This document shows positions 44,643-54,064 of a stretch of 64,000 nucleotides of DNA, one piece after another. The stretch covers positions 1 to 64,000 of the forward strand of contig NZ_RSFE01000002.1 of assembly GCF_004025325.1 (NCBI RefSeq), given 5' to 3'. Every line of letters begins with the position of its first letter. Position 1 is the stretch's first letter. Source of the stretch: Pseudidiomarina gelatinasegens (GTDB lineage: Bacteria > Pseudomonadota > Gammaproteobacteria > Enterobacterales > Alteromonadaceae). The notes beneath the pieces were generated by a model. That model was not told the origin of the DNA, made no database searches, and saw only the letters and a list, made by a program, of their open reading frames with translations. The position numbers and the translations under genes are program-made.

Positions 44643-45062
44643 ATGCATTCATTAAAAGTTGTGGATTACATGAATCGGCATCCGGTTCGTTTTGCGCCTG
44701 ATATGTCAATTGAGGCCGCCGTGTCGATATTGCTGCAAAGCAGTCAGCGTGGCGGGCCTGTAGTTGATAAGCAAAATAAACTGGTTGGCTTTTTGTCGGA
44801 GCAAGACTGCTTAGCTACGATGCTGCGTGACACCTACCACAATGAACAAAGTGCTACGGTTAGTGATTGCATGTATCAAGGTGAAGTTGTAACGGTCGAT
44901 GCAAACACGTCGGTAACCGATTTAGCGCAGCAGATGACCGCCAACAAGCCGAAGATGTACCCGGTAATCAACACGGACAGACAGTTGGTTGGGGTCATCA
45001 CCCGTACCGATATACTGCGTGCAATAGACCTTCATTTACGTGATGGCTTCACGCATCGATAA
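44643..45062 (+). CDS. CBS-domain pair protein
   Basis: Encodes 139 residues from ATG 44643, preceded by GAGAGG. Two CBS motifs make up nearly the whole protein: KVVDYMNRHPVRFAPDMSIE with GPVVDKQNKLVGFLSEQDCL, and VSDCMYQGEVVTVDANTSVT with YPVINTDRQLVGVITRTDIL. Such stand-alone Bateman modules bind adenine nucleotides and act as energy or redox sensors for partners. No partner is evident. The frame upstream to 44598 overlaps the peptidase gene and lacks family residues. A terminator follows. Confidence 0.88.
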   Translation: MHSLKVVDYMNRHPVRFAPDMSIEAAVSILLQSSQRGGPVVDKQNKLVGFLSEQDCLATMLRDTYHNEQSATVSDCMYQGEVVTVDANTSVTDLAQQMTANKPKMYPVINTDRQLVGVITRTDILRAIDLHLRDGFTHR

Positions 45063-45092
45063 TATATGCCGTTAATATTCTCCGTTAACATC

Positions 45093-45128
45093 AAAGGCTG
45101 ACGCTGGTAAACTAGCGTCAGCCTTTTT
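45093..45128 (+). terminator. Terminator between the CBS gene and hrpA
   Basis: AAAGGCTGACGCT, an 8-base loop, then AGCGTCAGCCTTT and more T form a long stable hairpin. The hrpA start codon is only about 18 bases beyond it, so hrpA must have a promoter within or very near this region, or depend on read-through. Confidence 0.9.
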
Positions 45129-45145
45129 TATGATTTAGGACACAC

Positions 45146-48100
45146 GTGCGCGCCATTCAATTTCCAGCTGACTTACCCGTTGTACAAGAAAAACAAACGA
45201 TTCAAGCCGCCATTGAGAAGCATCAAGTGGTGATCATAGCGGGTGAAACGGGATCAGGGAAAACCACTCAGTTACCGAAGATGCTGCTTGAGTTGGGGTA
45301 TGGTAACGCTGATGAAGGGCGCATGATTGGTCATACGCAGCCGCGGCGGTTAGCGGCTCGAAGCGTAGCAGCACGTATTGCGCAAGAACTCGAAACTGAG
45401 CTGGGTGCGGTGGTGGGCTATAAGGTGCGTTTTCACGACCAAACGGCGCCAGGCACACGCATTAAACTTGTTACTGACGGTATGTTGTTGGCCGAGCTCC
45501 AAAATGATCGGCTGCTGTCTAAGTACGATGCAATCATTATTGATGAAGCGCACGAACGCAGTTTGAACATTGATTTTCTGCTTGGTGTATTAGCCACCAT
45601 ATTACCCAAACGCCCTGAATTAAAACTGATTGTTACGTCAGCGACCATAGAAACAGAGCGGTTTTCCAAACATTTTAATCAAGCACCAATTATTACTGTC
45701 AGCGGGCGCACCTACCCAGTAGAAGTGCGCTATCGGCCGCTGCAAGACGCCGACGCCAGTGATGATGACGCAGACGTAGTGCAAGGCGTGTGTGATGCGC
45801 TACTGGAGCTGCAGCGCGAAGCGGCAGGGGACGTATTGCTATTCGCCAGTGGCGAGCGCGAAATCCGTGATTTTGCTGAAGCGATTAGTGAGTTAAAACT
45901 GGCGAATACCGAGATATTGCCGTTATTCGCACGGTTATCCGCGGCGGAGCAAAATCGAATATTTCAATCGCATAGCGGCCGCCGAGTCGTGATTGCAACC
46001 AACGTTGCCGAAACATCGCTGACGGTACCGGGAATTCGCTATGTGATTGACCCAGGTACTGCACGGATAAGCCGTTACAGTTACCGCACCAAAGTACAAC
46101 GACTCCCCATAGAGAAAATATCACAAGCGAGTGCAAATCAGCGCGCGGGCCGTTGTGGCCGGGTGGCACCTGGCGTATGTATTCGCCTATACAGCGAAGA
46201 AGATCTGTTGGCCCGCCCGGCTTATACCGACCCTGAAATTCTGAGAACAAATCTAGCGGCCGTTATTTTGCAAATGACGTCAGCCAAGCTAGGCGATATT
46301 CGCAAGTTTCCGTTTATTGAGCGCCCAGATGAACGGTATATCAATGACGGCTTGAACCTCTTACAAGAGTTGCATGCGTTAGCTTCGGCAGCGCGCCCTA
46401 AGAAGAATAAGCGCGGTTATCAAGGGCCGCGCTTAACGGCTGTTGGGCGACAACTTGCGCAATTACCATTGGATCCCCGTTTGGCGCGTATGGTGCTTGC
46501 GGCGAACGAGTTCGGTTGCATGCAAGAAGTGATGGTGATGGTTTCTGCGTTGAGTATTCAAGACCCGCGCGAGCGCCCACAGCAGGGAGCGCAAAAAGCC
46601 GATGAATTTCACCAGCGCTTTCACGATAAAGATTCTGACTTTATGGGCTTTTTGAAGCTCTGGCAGTATTTATCAAACTTGCAACATGAATTATCGAAAA
46701 CGCAATTCAGAAAGCGCTTAAAGCAAGAGTTTCTGCATGTTCTGCGCGTGCGTGAATGGCAGGATGTCTATACCCAGGTGCGGCAAACCGTGCGTGGGCT
46801 AGGGTTTCGTATCAATCAAGAACCGGCCAGTTATGAAGCCATTCATCGTGCTTTGTTAACCGGTATGCTTTCGCAATTAGGGCAGAAGCAAGAGGGCCAT
46901 GAATACCTTGGTGCCCGTAACCGTAAATTCTATATTTTCCCTGGCTCTGGGCTATTCAAAAAGTCACCTAAATGGGTCATGGCTGCTGAGTTGGTTGAAA
47001 CCTCCCGTCTGTTTGCGCGGATGAATGCGCGTATTGAGCCTGAGTGGATTGAGCCAGCTGCCGAGCATCTGGTAAAGCGTAATTATTTTGAACCGCATTT
47101 TTCCAAGAAGCAGGGCTCTGTCGTTGCCGATGAGCAAGTGACTTTGTTTGGTTTAATTATCGTACCACGCCGCAAGGTGCAGTACGGACCGATAGACGCC
47201 GTTGCCGCACGTGAGATTTTCATTCGTGAAGGGCTGGTTCAAGGTGAGTTAAAGCGGCCACTGCCATTTGTTGCGCATAATTTAGCGTTGATTTCGCAAG
47301 TACGTGAGCTTGAAGATAAGTCGCGTAGAAGAGATATTTTGGTTGACGATGAAGCGTTATTTACAGCCTACGACCACGATATTCCGGCCGGTATTTATAA
47401 TGAACAACTGCTGGCAGGCTGGTGGCATAAGGCTGTAAAACAGCAGCCGAAGTTACTGCAGTTTGAGCGTGATGACCTGATGGCGCAGGATGCCAGCCAT
47501 GTAACATCGCTGGACTATCCGGATACATGGCAGCAGGGTAACTTAAAGCTGCATGTACGTTATGTATTTGACCCCAACGCTGAAGACGATGGGGTAACCG
47601 TTGAAGTGCCGGTGGCGTTGCTGAATCAAGTGAAGCCTGAGGGTTTTGACTGGCTTATTCCAGCATTACGTACTGATCTTGTTGTGGCCTGGATAAAGTC
47701 GCTGCCAAAAACATTGCGACGCAACTTTGTGCCGGCACCAAATTATGCGCAAGCCTTTATTGCGGATTGCAGCGCGGAACTTATCGCCAACCAAGCGCTT
47801 TTGGATGCACTCGCTGCCAAATTGCGGCGCATGACAGGGGTGACCATACCCACTGATGCATGGGATGCTGCGCAGATACCGCGTCATTTGAAGGTGAACT
47901 TTGCGGTGGTTGATGAACAAGGTAAAACGTTACGTCAAAGCCGAGACCTTATGCAGTTGCAGCAGAACATGCAGGGCCAGGTAAAAGACGCATTAAAGCA
48001 AGCGGTTGCGCAGCCAAACGACAAGCAGCAGCGTGCCGCCACCGAATGGGTGTTCGGGGCATTACCAGAAATTCTGGAGCAACAACAGCGTGGCTATGCG

Positions 48101-48886
48101 ATTAAGGCATACCCGGCGTTAGTTCCAGACGGTGATGGAGTGCGTCAGGAGTTGTTTGACACGCTGGCACAGGCTGAACAAGCCCATAAACAAGGCTTGC
48201 GTCAGCTGCTGTTAGCCCAATTACCTTCTCCGGTGCGCTATTTACAGCAATCGCTGTCGAATAAGGCGAAGCTGGCGATGTACTACAATCCTTGGGGAAA
48301 AGTCGATGATTTGATTCAGGACTGTATTGTCGCTGCGCTGGACGCAATGATTGATGCCCACCCAGCGCGAAATACCGATGCGTTTAAAGCGTTGTATGAG
48401 CTGGCTAGGGCTGAACTGAATGAACGTGTGAGTGCCATTGCGCAGGCAGTGGAGCCTTGCTTGATGCAAAGTCAGGCCATTCGTAAGCGGTTAAAGGGCA
48501 AAGTGAGTCTGGATCAAATTCAAGCCCACGGTGACATTAAAGATCAACTTGATCATCTTGTTTATAAAGGATTCGTGAGTGATGTTGGGGTAGAGCGATT
48601 GGCAGATATTCCGCGCTATTTGAAGGCTATAGAACGGCGCTTAGAGAAGTTACCGGTTGACCCAAATAAAGATCGGCTACACACCCTAACCATTACGGAT
48701 TTACAGCAAGATTATCAGGCATTGCTAAGTAAATTTCCAAAAGGTCAGAAGTTGCCAGAAGGTGTGCGAGATATTCGTTGGATGATAGAAGAGCTGCGTG
48801 TGAGCTTTTTCGCGCAGACGTTAGGCACCCGTTTTCCTATTTCAGAAAAACGGGTGCGCCAGGCATTAACGAGCGTACAAGCCTAA
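45146..48886 (+). CDS. hrpA: ATP-dependent RNA helicase HrpA
   Basis: Encodes 1246 residues from GTG 45146 (AGGA upstream). The DEAH helicase core is intact: GETGSGKTTQLPKM (about 33-46), DEAHERSLNIDFLLG, TSATIETERFSKHF and ANQRAGRCGRVAPG, followed by the winged-helix/ratchet/OB region and the long C-terminal HrpA extension (LRVSFFAQTLGTRFPISEKR, 20 residues). HrpA resolves stalled or collided ribosomes and processes some fimbrial mRNAs in E. coli. The E. coli protein (1300 residues) has about 70 more N-terminal residues; here a terminator stands immediately upstream, so the shorter form is genuine. Its 3' end overlaps grxA by 21 bases. Confidence 0.95.
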   Translation: MRAIQFPADLPVVQEKQTIQAAIEKHQVVIIAGETGSGKTTQLPKMLLELGYGNADEGRMIGHTQPRRLAARSVAARIAQELETELGAVVGYKVRFHDQTAPGTRIKLVTDGMLLAELQNDRLLSKYDAIIIDEAHERSLNIDFLLGVLATILPKRPELKLIVTSATIETERFSKHFNQAPIITVSGRTYPVEVRYRPLQDADASDDDADVVQGVCDALLELQREAAGDVLLFASGEREIRDFAEAISELKLANTEILPLFARLSAAEQNRIFQSHSGRRVVIATNVAETSLTVPGIRYVIDPGTARISRYSYRTKVQRLPIEKISQASANQRAGRCGRVAPGVCIRLYSEEDLLARPAYTDPEILRTNLAAVILQMTSAKLGDIRKFPFIERPDERYINDGLNLLQELHALASAARPKKNKRGYQGPRLTAVGRQLAQLPLDPRLARMVLAANEFGCMQEVMVMVSALSIQDPRERPQQGAQKADEFHQRFHDKDSDFMGFLKLWQYLSNLQHELSKTQFRKRLKQEFLHVLRVREWQDVYTQVRQTVRGLGFRINQEPASYEAIHRALLTGMLSQLGQKQEGHEYLGARNRKFYIFPGSGLFKKSPKWVMAAELVETSRLFARMNARIEPEWIEPAAEHLVKRNYFEPHFSKKQGSVVADEQVTLFGLIIVPRRKVQYGPIDAVAAREIFIREGLVQGELKRPLPFVAHNLALISQVRELEDKSRRRDILVDDEALFTAYDHDIPAGIYNEQLLAGWWHKAVKQQPKLLQFERDDLMAQDASHVTSLDYPDTWQQGNLKLHVRYVFDPNAEDDGVTVEVPVALLNQVKPEGFDWLIPALRTDLVVAWIKSLPKTLRRNFVPAPNYAQAFIADCSAELIANQALLDALAAKLRRMTGVTIPTDAWDAAQIPRHLKVNFAVVDEQGKTLRQSRDLMQLQQNMQGQVKDALKQAVAQPNDKQQRAATEWVFGALPEILEQQQRGYAIKAYPALVPDGDGVRQELFDTLAQAEQAHKQGLRQLLLAQLPSPVRYLQQSLSNKAKLAMYYNPWGKVDDLIQDCIVAALDAMIDAHPARNTDAFKALYELARAELNERVSAIAQAVEPCLMQSQAIRKRLKGKVSLDQIQAHGDIKDQLDHLVYKGFVSDVGVERLADIPRYLKAIERRLEKLPVDPNKDRLHTLTITDLQQDYQALLSKFPKGQKLPEGVRDIRWMIEELRVSFFAQTLGTRFPISEKRVRQALTSVQA

Positions 48887-49132
48887 ATGTTCGCGGGCAT
48901 AAGCTTCAAATTCATCGCAGCCACCGATGTGTTTTTCATCGATAAATATCTGTGGCACGGTGAGTACCGGTTTACCAACGGTTTTTTCTAAGTCGGCTTT
49001 GCTGATCCCTTCGGCCTGCATGTCGATGTAATTAAACTCGAAATCATCACGATTTTCTTCCAGCTTTTCAGCGATTTGCTTTGCGCGTACACAAAACGGA
49101 CAGCCGGGACGGCCAAAGATTACAGTAAACAT
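48866..49132 (-). CDS. grxA: Glutaredoxin 1
   Basis: Encodes 88 residues. It matches E. coli Grx1: MFTVIFGRPGCPFCVRAKQI (20 residues) with active site CPFC, VPQIFIDEKHIGG with the cis-proline, and a short helical tail. It uses glutathione to reduce ribonucleotide reductase and other disulfides. Location beside nrdA-nrdB-yfaE on the same strand fits that role. It is convergent with hrpA and overlaps its last 21 bases. Confidence 0.95.
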   Translation of the reverse strand: MFTVIFGRPGCPFCVRAKQIAEKLEENRDDFEFNYIDMQAEGISKADLEKTVGKPVLTVPQIFIDEKHIGGCDEFEAYAREHLGLYAR

Positions 49133-49241
49133 TCGCTACTCCTCGTTTCGAAAGCAATAATTGCTGCTGATTGTCCTATAAATTAGGGTGGGATTCCAAT
49201 GACTTTAGTTGATTTGGGTTATCGAAAAGTTCGATAGTCGA

Positions 49242-49505
49242 CTATTGATTGATTTCAATATCAGTGGCGGGTACGCAACAGCAAGCTAAACAGTCGCCAG
49301 GACGAATAAAAGCGAGTGGGTCATTGACGTAATTCACATCGCCGGAGACAAGTTGCACGCGGCAGGCACCACAAAAACCATTGCGGCAATGATAGTGGGG
49401 GTCTAACCCAGCTTGTTCCATAGCTTCGAGCAGGGTTGTACCTTTTGAAGCGTCAACGGTCAGCTCATGCTGACCGTTGACTTTAACCTTATAGAGCTGG
49501 CTCAT
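49242..49505 (-). CDS. yfaE: 2Fe-2S ferredoxin YfaE
   Basis: Encodes 87 residues from ATG 49505 (MSQLYKVKVNGQHELTVDAS, 20 residues). The plant-type [2Fe-2S] cluster cysteines are in HCRNGFCGACRVQL with a fourth in GDCLACC. YfaE maintains the diferric-tyrosyl radical of NrdB in E. coli. It is the last gene of nrdA-nrdB-yfaE, 7 bases after the nrdB stop. The longer frame to 49559 lies inside nrdB. One extra cysteine pair at the end (CLACCCVP) is normal in this family. Confidence 0.94.
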   Translation of the reverse strand: MSQLYKVKVNGQHELTVDASKGTTLLEAMEQAGLDPHYHCRNGFCGACRVQLVSGDVNYVNDPLAFIRPGDCLACCCVPATDIEINQ

Positions 49506-49512
49506 AGGACGT

Positions 49513-50643
49513 TTAGAGTTCGAAGTCTCCCAAGTCTGCAGCACTGACTTCACTGTCAATTTGACCGACTAGATATGAAGTAATTTCAGATTCTTGTGGC
49601 GCAACTTGAACGTTGTCTGATACCAAGTACTTGTTCATCCATGGTAGCGGGTTGCTGCGTTGCTTGTATGGTGCATCGAAACCAATGGCCTCCATGCGCA
49701 TGTTGGCAATGTACTCAACGTACTGGCACAACATTTCTTCATTCAAACCAATCATTGAGCCATTACGGAATAAGTAATGTGCCCATTGCTTTTCTTGTTC
49801 GACGGCTTTCATGAAAATCTGCAGGGCTTCTTCGCGTAGCTCTTCAGATATTTCTTTCATTTCAGGGTCGTCTTTACCGTATTGCCACAAGTTTATGATT
49901 TGCTGAGTTGAAACCAAGTGAAGGTTTTCATCACGGGCAATAAGGCGAATGATTTTTGAGTTGCCTTCCATTAAATCGCGTTCAGCAAACGCAAAGGTGC
50001 AGGCAAAACTTACATAAAAGCGTACCGCTTCCAATGCATTCACGGAGTTGATGCACAAGAACAACTTCTTCTTGAGTTCACGAATGGTGACATTATGAAC
50101 TTCGCCGTCAACTTCCCATTGACCTTCGCCGTGCGTTTGCCACATTTGTGTATAGAAGATCAGGTCATCGTAGTACTGAGAAATATCGTTGGCGCGTTTT
50201 TGAATTTCTTCGTTGATGACGATGTCTTCAAACACTTCACTAGGGTCAGTAAACAAGTTACGCAATATATGTGTATATGAACGCGAGTGAATGGTTTCGA
50301 AGAACGACCAGGTTTCTATCCAAGTTTCAAGTTCTGGAATAGAAACAATCGGAAGCAGCGCAATGTTAGGGCTACGACCTTGCACAGAATCAAGCAACGT
50401 TTGGTATTTTAAGTTTGAAATGAAAATGTGCTTTTCACTGTCAGTTAACGCGTTGAAGTCAACCCTATCACGGCTAACATCAATTTCTTCTGGACGCCAA
50501 AAGAAACTGATTTGCTTTTCGATAAGCTTTTCAAAAATACTATGCTTTTGTTGGTCATAACGCGCTACGTTCACCGAGTTACCAAAAAACATCGGTTCCA
50601 GTAGCGGGTTAATTTGATTCTTATTAAACGTCGAATAACTCAT
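49513..50643 (-). CDS. nrdB: Ribonucleotide reductase class Ia, beta subunit
   Basis: Encodes 376 residues, the E. coli length. NrdB carries the diiron-tyrosyl radical cofactor for reduction of nucleoside diphosphates. Iron ligands and radical site are visible: [17 protein letters not shown], the radical tyrosine in [29 protein letters not shown], and [16 protein letters not shown]. The C-terminal peptide that docks to NrdA is AADLGDFEL. It lies 34 bases after nrdA and 7 bases before yfaE, one operon. Confidence 0.98.
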   Translation of the reverse strand: MSYSTFNKNQINPLLEPMFFGNSVNVARYDQQKHSIFEKLIEKQISFFWRPEEIDVSRDRVDFNALTDSEKHIFISNLKYQTLLDSVQGRSPNIALLPIVSIPELETWIETWSFFETIHSRSYTHILRNLFTDPSEVFEDIVINEEIQKRANDISQYYDDLIFYTQMWQTHGEGQWEVDGEVHNVTIRELKKKLFLCINSVNALEAVRFYVSFACTFAFAERDLMEGNSKIIRLIARDENLHLVSTQQIINLWQYGKDDPEMKEISEELREEALQIFMKAVEQEKQWAHYLFRNGSMIGLNEEMLCQYVEYIANMRMEAIGFDAPYKQRSNPLPWMNKYLVSDNVQVAPQESEITSYLVGQIDSEVSAADLGDFEL

Positions 50644-50677
50644 ATCTTAGCGCACCTTTTACTGTTCTTCTCGAGCG

Positions 50678-53017
50678 TTAAATTTTGCAGGCTCCGCCGG
50701 CGCAATCATCGTCTTCTTCTATTATTGCCACGGTAGCTTGTTGATTTTCTTGTTCGCGCGTTTTGGCATCTACTTTGTCACGCAAATCAACTTGATTGTC
50801 AGAAGCACCGTCTCGAGTATTGTGGTAGTACAAAGTCTTCACACCCAGTTTGTAGGCATACAACAAATCTTGCAGCAACTGGCGCATAGGAACCTTGCCG
50901 CCTTCAAATTTGCTTGGGTCGTAGTTGGTATTTGCTGAAATGGTCTGGTCGACGAATTTTTGCATAATACCAACAAGCTCGATGTACCCTTTATTGCTCG
51001 GAATTTGCCACAGCAATTCGTAAGCCTCTTTCAGTGTTTCGTACTCTGGAACCACCTGTTTGGTGATGCCATCTTTCGATGCTTTAATACTGATGTGACC
51101 ACGTGGCGGTTCAATGCCGTTGGTTGCATTCGAAATTTGTGATGAGGTTTCTGACGGCATCAATGCCGACAACGTTGAATTACGCATACCGTATTTCTTA
51201 ATGCCAGCGCGCAAGCCATCCCAATCTAAATGCAATGCTTCGCTGCAAACCGCGTCGAGGTCTTTTTTATAGGTATCGGTTGGCATAATGCCTTTCGAAT
51301 ACGTGGTTTCGTTAAATTTAGGACACGCGCCAAGTTCTTTCGCTAAGTTCATTGAAGCCTTCATGAGATAGAACTGAATGGCTTCAAATGTACGATGCGT
51401 GAGGGCGTTGGCTGAACCGTCTGAGTAACGAACACCGTGTTTCGCCAGGTAGTACGCGTAGTTAATGACACCGATACCTAAGGTACGACGCCCCATGGTG
51501 GCGTTACGCGCTGCCGGCACTGGATATTCTTGATAGTCGAGTAGGCTGTCGAGCGCGCGCACGGCTAATTCAGCCATCTCTTCTAAGTCATCCAGTGAGT
51601 TGATCGCGCCTAGGTTAAAGGCGGACAGCGTGCAAAGGGCAATTTCACCTTCTTCATCGTTCACGTGCGCCAACGGTTTGGTTGGCAGGGCGATTTCCAG
51701 ACATAAGTTGCTCTGGCGAATCGGCGCCACTTTCGGATCAAATGGGCTATGGGTGTTGCAATGGTCTACGTTTTGCAAATAGATACGGCCAGTGCTGGCG
51801 CGTTCTTGCATAAATAAGCTAAATAATTCAATCGCTTTAATACGCTTTTTGCGAATCGACTCGTCGGCTTCGTACTGTTTGTATAAGCGTTCAAACTCGT
51901 CTTGATCAGCAAAGAAGGCATCGTACAGACCTGGTACGTCAGAAGGGCTGAACAGTGTGATGTAATCGTCTTTGATCAAGCGCTGGTACATAACCCGGTT
52001 AAATTGCACGCCGTAATCTAAGTGGCGCACGCGGTTTTCTTCAACGCCACGGTTATTTTTCAGCACCAACAGGCTTTCTACTTCAAGATGCCAAAGTGGG
52101 TAGAATAGGGTGGCTGCGCCGCCACGAACCCCACCTTGCGAACAGCTTTTAACAGCTGTTTGGAAGTATTTATAAAATGGGATACAGCCGGTGTGGAAGG
52201 CTTCGCCACTGCGAATTGGGCTACCCAATGCACGAATACGACCGGCATTGATGCCAATACCAGCGCGTTGTGACACGTATTTCACGATAGCGCTAGCAGT
52301 TGCGTTAATTGAATCGAGGCTGTCGCCAGCTTCAATCAATACACACGAACTGAATTGACGCGTTGGTGTACGTACGCCCGACATAATTGGCGTTGGCAAT
52401 GAAATCTTGAACAGCGAGGTGGCGTCATAAAAACGTTTTACGTAGCTCAGGCGCGTTTCTTTCGGGTAGTTTGCAAACAAGCAGGCAGCAACCAACAAAT
52501 ATAAGAACTGAGCGCTTTCGTAGATTTCGCCGCTGACACGGTTTTGCACCAAATACTTGCCCTCAAGCTGCTTGACTGCGGCGTAAGAGAAATTTAAATC
52601 ACGGGCGTGATCGATGAAATCATTCATCTGTTCGAATTCTTCTTTGCTGTAGTCATCAAGCAAATGCTTGTCATAGCGACCGCCAGCAACCATTTTTGTA
52701 ACTTGATCATACAAATGCGGCGGCTCAAATTTGCCATAAGCTAATTTGCGCAAATGGAATATTGCGAGGCGAGCTGCCATATATTGATAATCAGGCGCTT
52801 CTTCAGAAATTAAATCTGCAGCTGCCTTGATAATGGTTTCATGAATGTCTTCAGTTTTAATGCCGTCGTAAAACTGAATGTGAGATTTGATTTCAACTTG
52901 TGAAACTGACACGTTGTTGAGCCCTTCGGCAGCCCAACTGATAACGCGGTGGATTTTGTCCAAATTCAGGGGTTCACGTTCGCCGCTACGTTTAGTTACG
53001 AAGAGCTGTTGATTCAT
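50678..53017 (-). CDS. nrdA: Ribonucleotide reductase class Ia, alpha subunit
   Basis: Encodes 779 residues from ATG 53017 (MNQQLFVTKRSGEREPLNLD, 20 residues), matching E. coli NrdA from its first residue; an ATG at 53026 adds three residues. Both starts lack a strong ribosome site. An N-terminal ATP cone binds the activity effector, PTPIMSGVRTPTRQFSSCVL (20 residues) and NLCLEIALPTKP hold active-site residues, and the tail DDDCAGGACKI has the exchangeable cysteine pair. Two NrdR boxes upstream point to control by NrdR. Confidence 0.97.
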   Translation of the reverse strand: MNQQLFVTKRSGEREPLNLDKIHRVISWAAEGLNNVSVSQVEIKSHIQFYDGIKTEDIHETIIKAAADLISEEAPDYQYMAARLAIFHLRKLAYGKFEPPHLYDQVTKMVAGGRYDKHLLDDYSKEEFEQMNDFIDHARDLNFSYAAVKQLEGKYLVQNRVSGEIYESAQFLYLLVAACLFANYPKETRLSYVKRFYDATSLFKISLPTPIMSGVRTPTRQFSSCVLIEAGDSLDSINATASAIVKYVSQRAGIGINAGRIRALGSPIRSGEAFHTGCIPFYKYFQTAVKSCSQGGVRGGAATLFYPLWHLEVESLLVLKNNRGVEENRVRHLDYGVQFNRVMYQRLIKDDYITLFSPSDVPGLYDAFFADQDEFERLYKQYEADESIRKKRIKAIELFSLFMQERASTGRIYLQNVDHCNTHSPFDPKVAPIRQSNLCLEIALPTKPLAHVNDEEGEIALCTLSAFNLGAINSLDDLEEMAELAVRALDSLLDYQEYPVPAARNATMGRRTLGIGVINYAYYLAKHGVRYSDGSANALTHRTFEAIQFYLMKASMNLAKELGACPKFNETTYSKGIMPTDTYKKDLDAVCSEALHLDWDGLRAGIKKYGMRNSTLSALMPSETSSQISNATNGIEPPRGHISIKASKDGITKQVVPEYETLKEAYELLWQIPSNKGYIELVGIMQKFVDQTISANTNYDPSKFEGGKVPMRQLLQDLLYAYKLGVKTLYYHNTRDGASDNQVDLRDKVDAKTREQENQQATVAIIEEDDDCAGGACKI

Positions 53018-53060
53018 GAGGCGCATCCATATTCGTTGTTGTTATGATTTGTTAGTCTAG

Positions 53061-53118
53061 CCACAAGATATGGTGTCTTAGGGGGTCGCTCGTGCGTTTT
53101 TTACACAATATCTTGGGT
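53061..53118 (-). promoter_or_regulatory. Pair of NrdR boxes upstream of nrdA
   Basis: CCACAAGATATGGTGT (53061-53076) and ACACAATATCTTGGGT (53103-53118) each match the NrdR consensus ACACWATATATWGTGT closely. They are 42 bp apart start to start, four helical turns, so two NrdR dimers would sit on one face. The nearer box is 44 bases before the nrdA start. This predicts repression of nrdAB by NrdR when dATP is high. Confidence 0.85.
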
Positions 53119-53396
53119 TGATCGAATGACCTGTATCCTAGCACTTATCGCACACTGATCAAGTGAATTTACTGTGGTGAAATGACTGATTTGGATCGGG
53201 ATTAGTAGAGGCTTTCGCTAAAACGCTTGTCAATAAAGCGACTTAGGAAAATCAAGATATAAAAATTTATTTCTTATTATTTTTTTGTCTGTTAACAGCT
53301 ATGTTCAGATAACAAATTTATAAGCCACGTATAACAAGGCTTTTACAAGATTTTTACGGTTTTAACCACTGATGCACAAGATGTTGTGGTTGAGCG
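53119..53396. other. AT-rich intergenic region between nrdA and the HAD phosphatase gene
   Basis: This 278-bp stretch has no convincing gene. Being behind the NrdR boxes, it probably holds the nrdA promoter. TTATCGCACA near 53150 is a poor DnaA-box match. Long T/A runs near 53260-53290 may curve the DNA. A hairpin TGTGGTTG...CAACCACA at 53386-53411 overlaps the stop of the phosphatase gene but lacks a T-tract. Confidence 0.4.
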
Positions 53397-54062
53397 TTAT
53401 TTCAACCACAAGCTGGTTAGTTCTGCAGGGTGATCAATATGGGCATCTGCGCCCCAGTTTTGCGGCTCATCCTGCGCACTAATATAACCATATCGTGCCA
53501 ATACGGTGAACATATCCGCGCGACGACCCGCTTCAATGTCGCGTTGTGCATCACCCACGTACCAACATTGATGTTTTGGCACGCCAAGTAACTGAGCCGC
53601 ATGCAGTAATGGTGCGGGGTCCGGCTTCGCAACAGTCAGCGTATCGCCGCTAATGATAACCTTGATTGCAGCCAGTTCTGGATAGTGGGGAATCAATTGG
53701 GTCGTTAAGGCGTGGGGCTTGTTGGTGACAATAGCCACGGCGATATCTTGGGCGTGAAGTTGCAGCAATAACTGTGTGACGCCATCGAATAGTTGAGTGT
53801 TTGCAGCAATGTTGCGGGCATATGCGGTTAGAAACGCATCCCGTAATTCATCGCGGCGGCGCTCAAACTCATCACCGTAAGCATAACGCAACAAACCGGC
53901 GGAACCGTGCGATGCTAACGGTGTATATTCTGCAGCTGATACCAGCGGCCGCTGTTCTGCTTGAAGCACAGTATTTAAAGCAGCGCCTAAGTCGGGTGCC
54001 GTGTCGAGCAGGGTGCCATCAAGGTCAAATAAGACAGCTGTGGGCGCAGTTGCGCGTTTCAT
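53397..54062 (-). CDS. HAD-superfamily phosphatase (Gph/MupP-like)
   Basis: Encodes 221 residues from ATG 54062 (MKRATAPTAVLFDLDGTLLD, 20 residues); ATG 54086 lies inside ubiG. HAD motifs are FDLDGTLLDT (I), VAIVTNKPHAL (II), the lysine in TVAKPDPAP (III) and CWYVGDAQRDIEAGRRA (IV). Family members hydrolyse phosphoglycolate or, in Pseudomonas, N-acetylmuramate 6-phosphate (MupP), whose gene also follows ubiG near gyrA. Context therefore favours MupP, in peptidoglycan recycling, but sequence alone does not separate it from Gph. It starts 2 bases after the ubiG stop. Confidence 0.85.
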   Translation of the reverse strand: MKRATAPTAVLFDLDGTLLDTAPDLGAALNTVLQAEQRPLVSAAEYTPLASHGSAGLLRYAYGDEFERRRDELRDAFLTAYARNIAANTQLFDGVTQLLLQLHAQDIAVAIVTNKPHALTTQLIPHYPELAAIKVIISGDTLTVAKPDPAPLLHAAQLLGVPKHQCWYVGDAQRDIEAGRRADMFTVLARYGYISAQDEPQNWGADAHIDHPAELTSLWLK

Positions 54063-54064
54063 AT

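Noticed and set aside
49220-49236. TATCGAA-AAG-TTCGATA-type hairpin as terminator after yfaE
   Set aside because: Short AT-rich stem with no T-tract on either strand, so not a credible terminator.
53386-53411. TGTGGTTG...CAACCACA hairpin as terminator of the HAD gene
   Set aside because: It overlaps the coding end, has a 10-base loop and no T-run.
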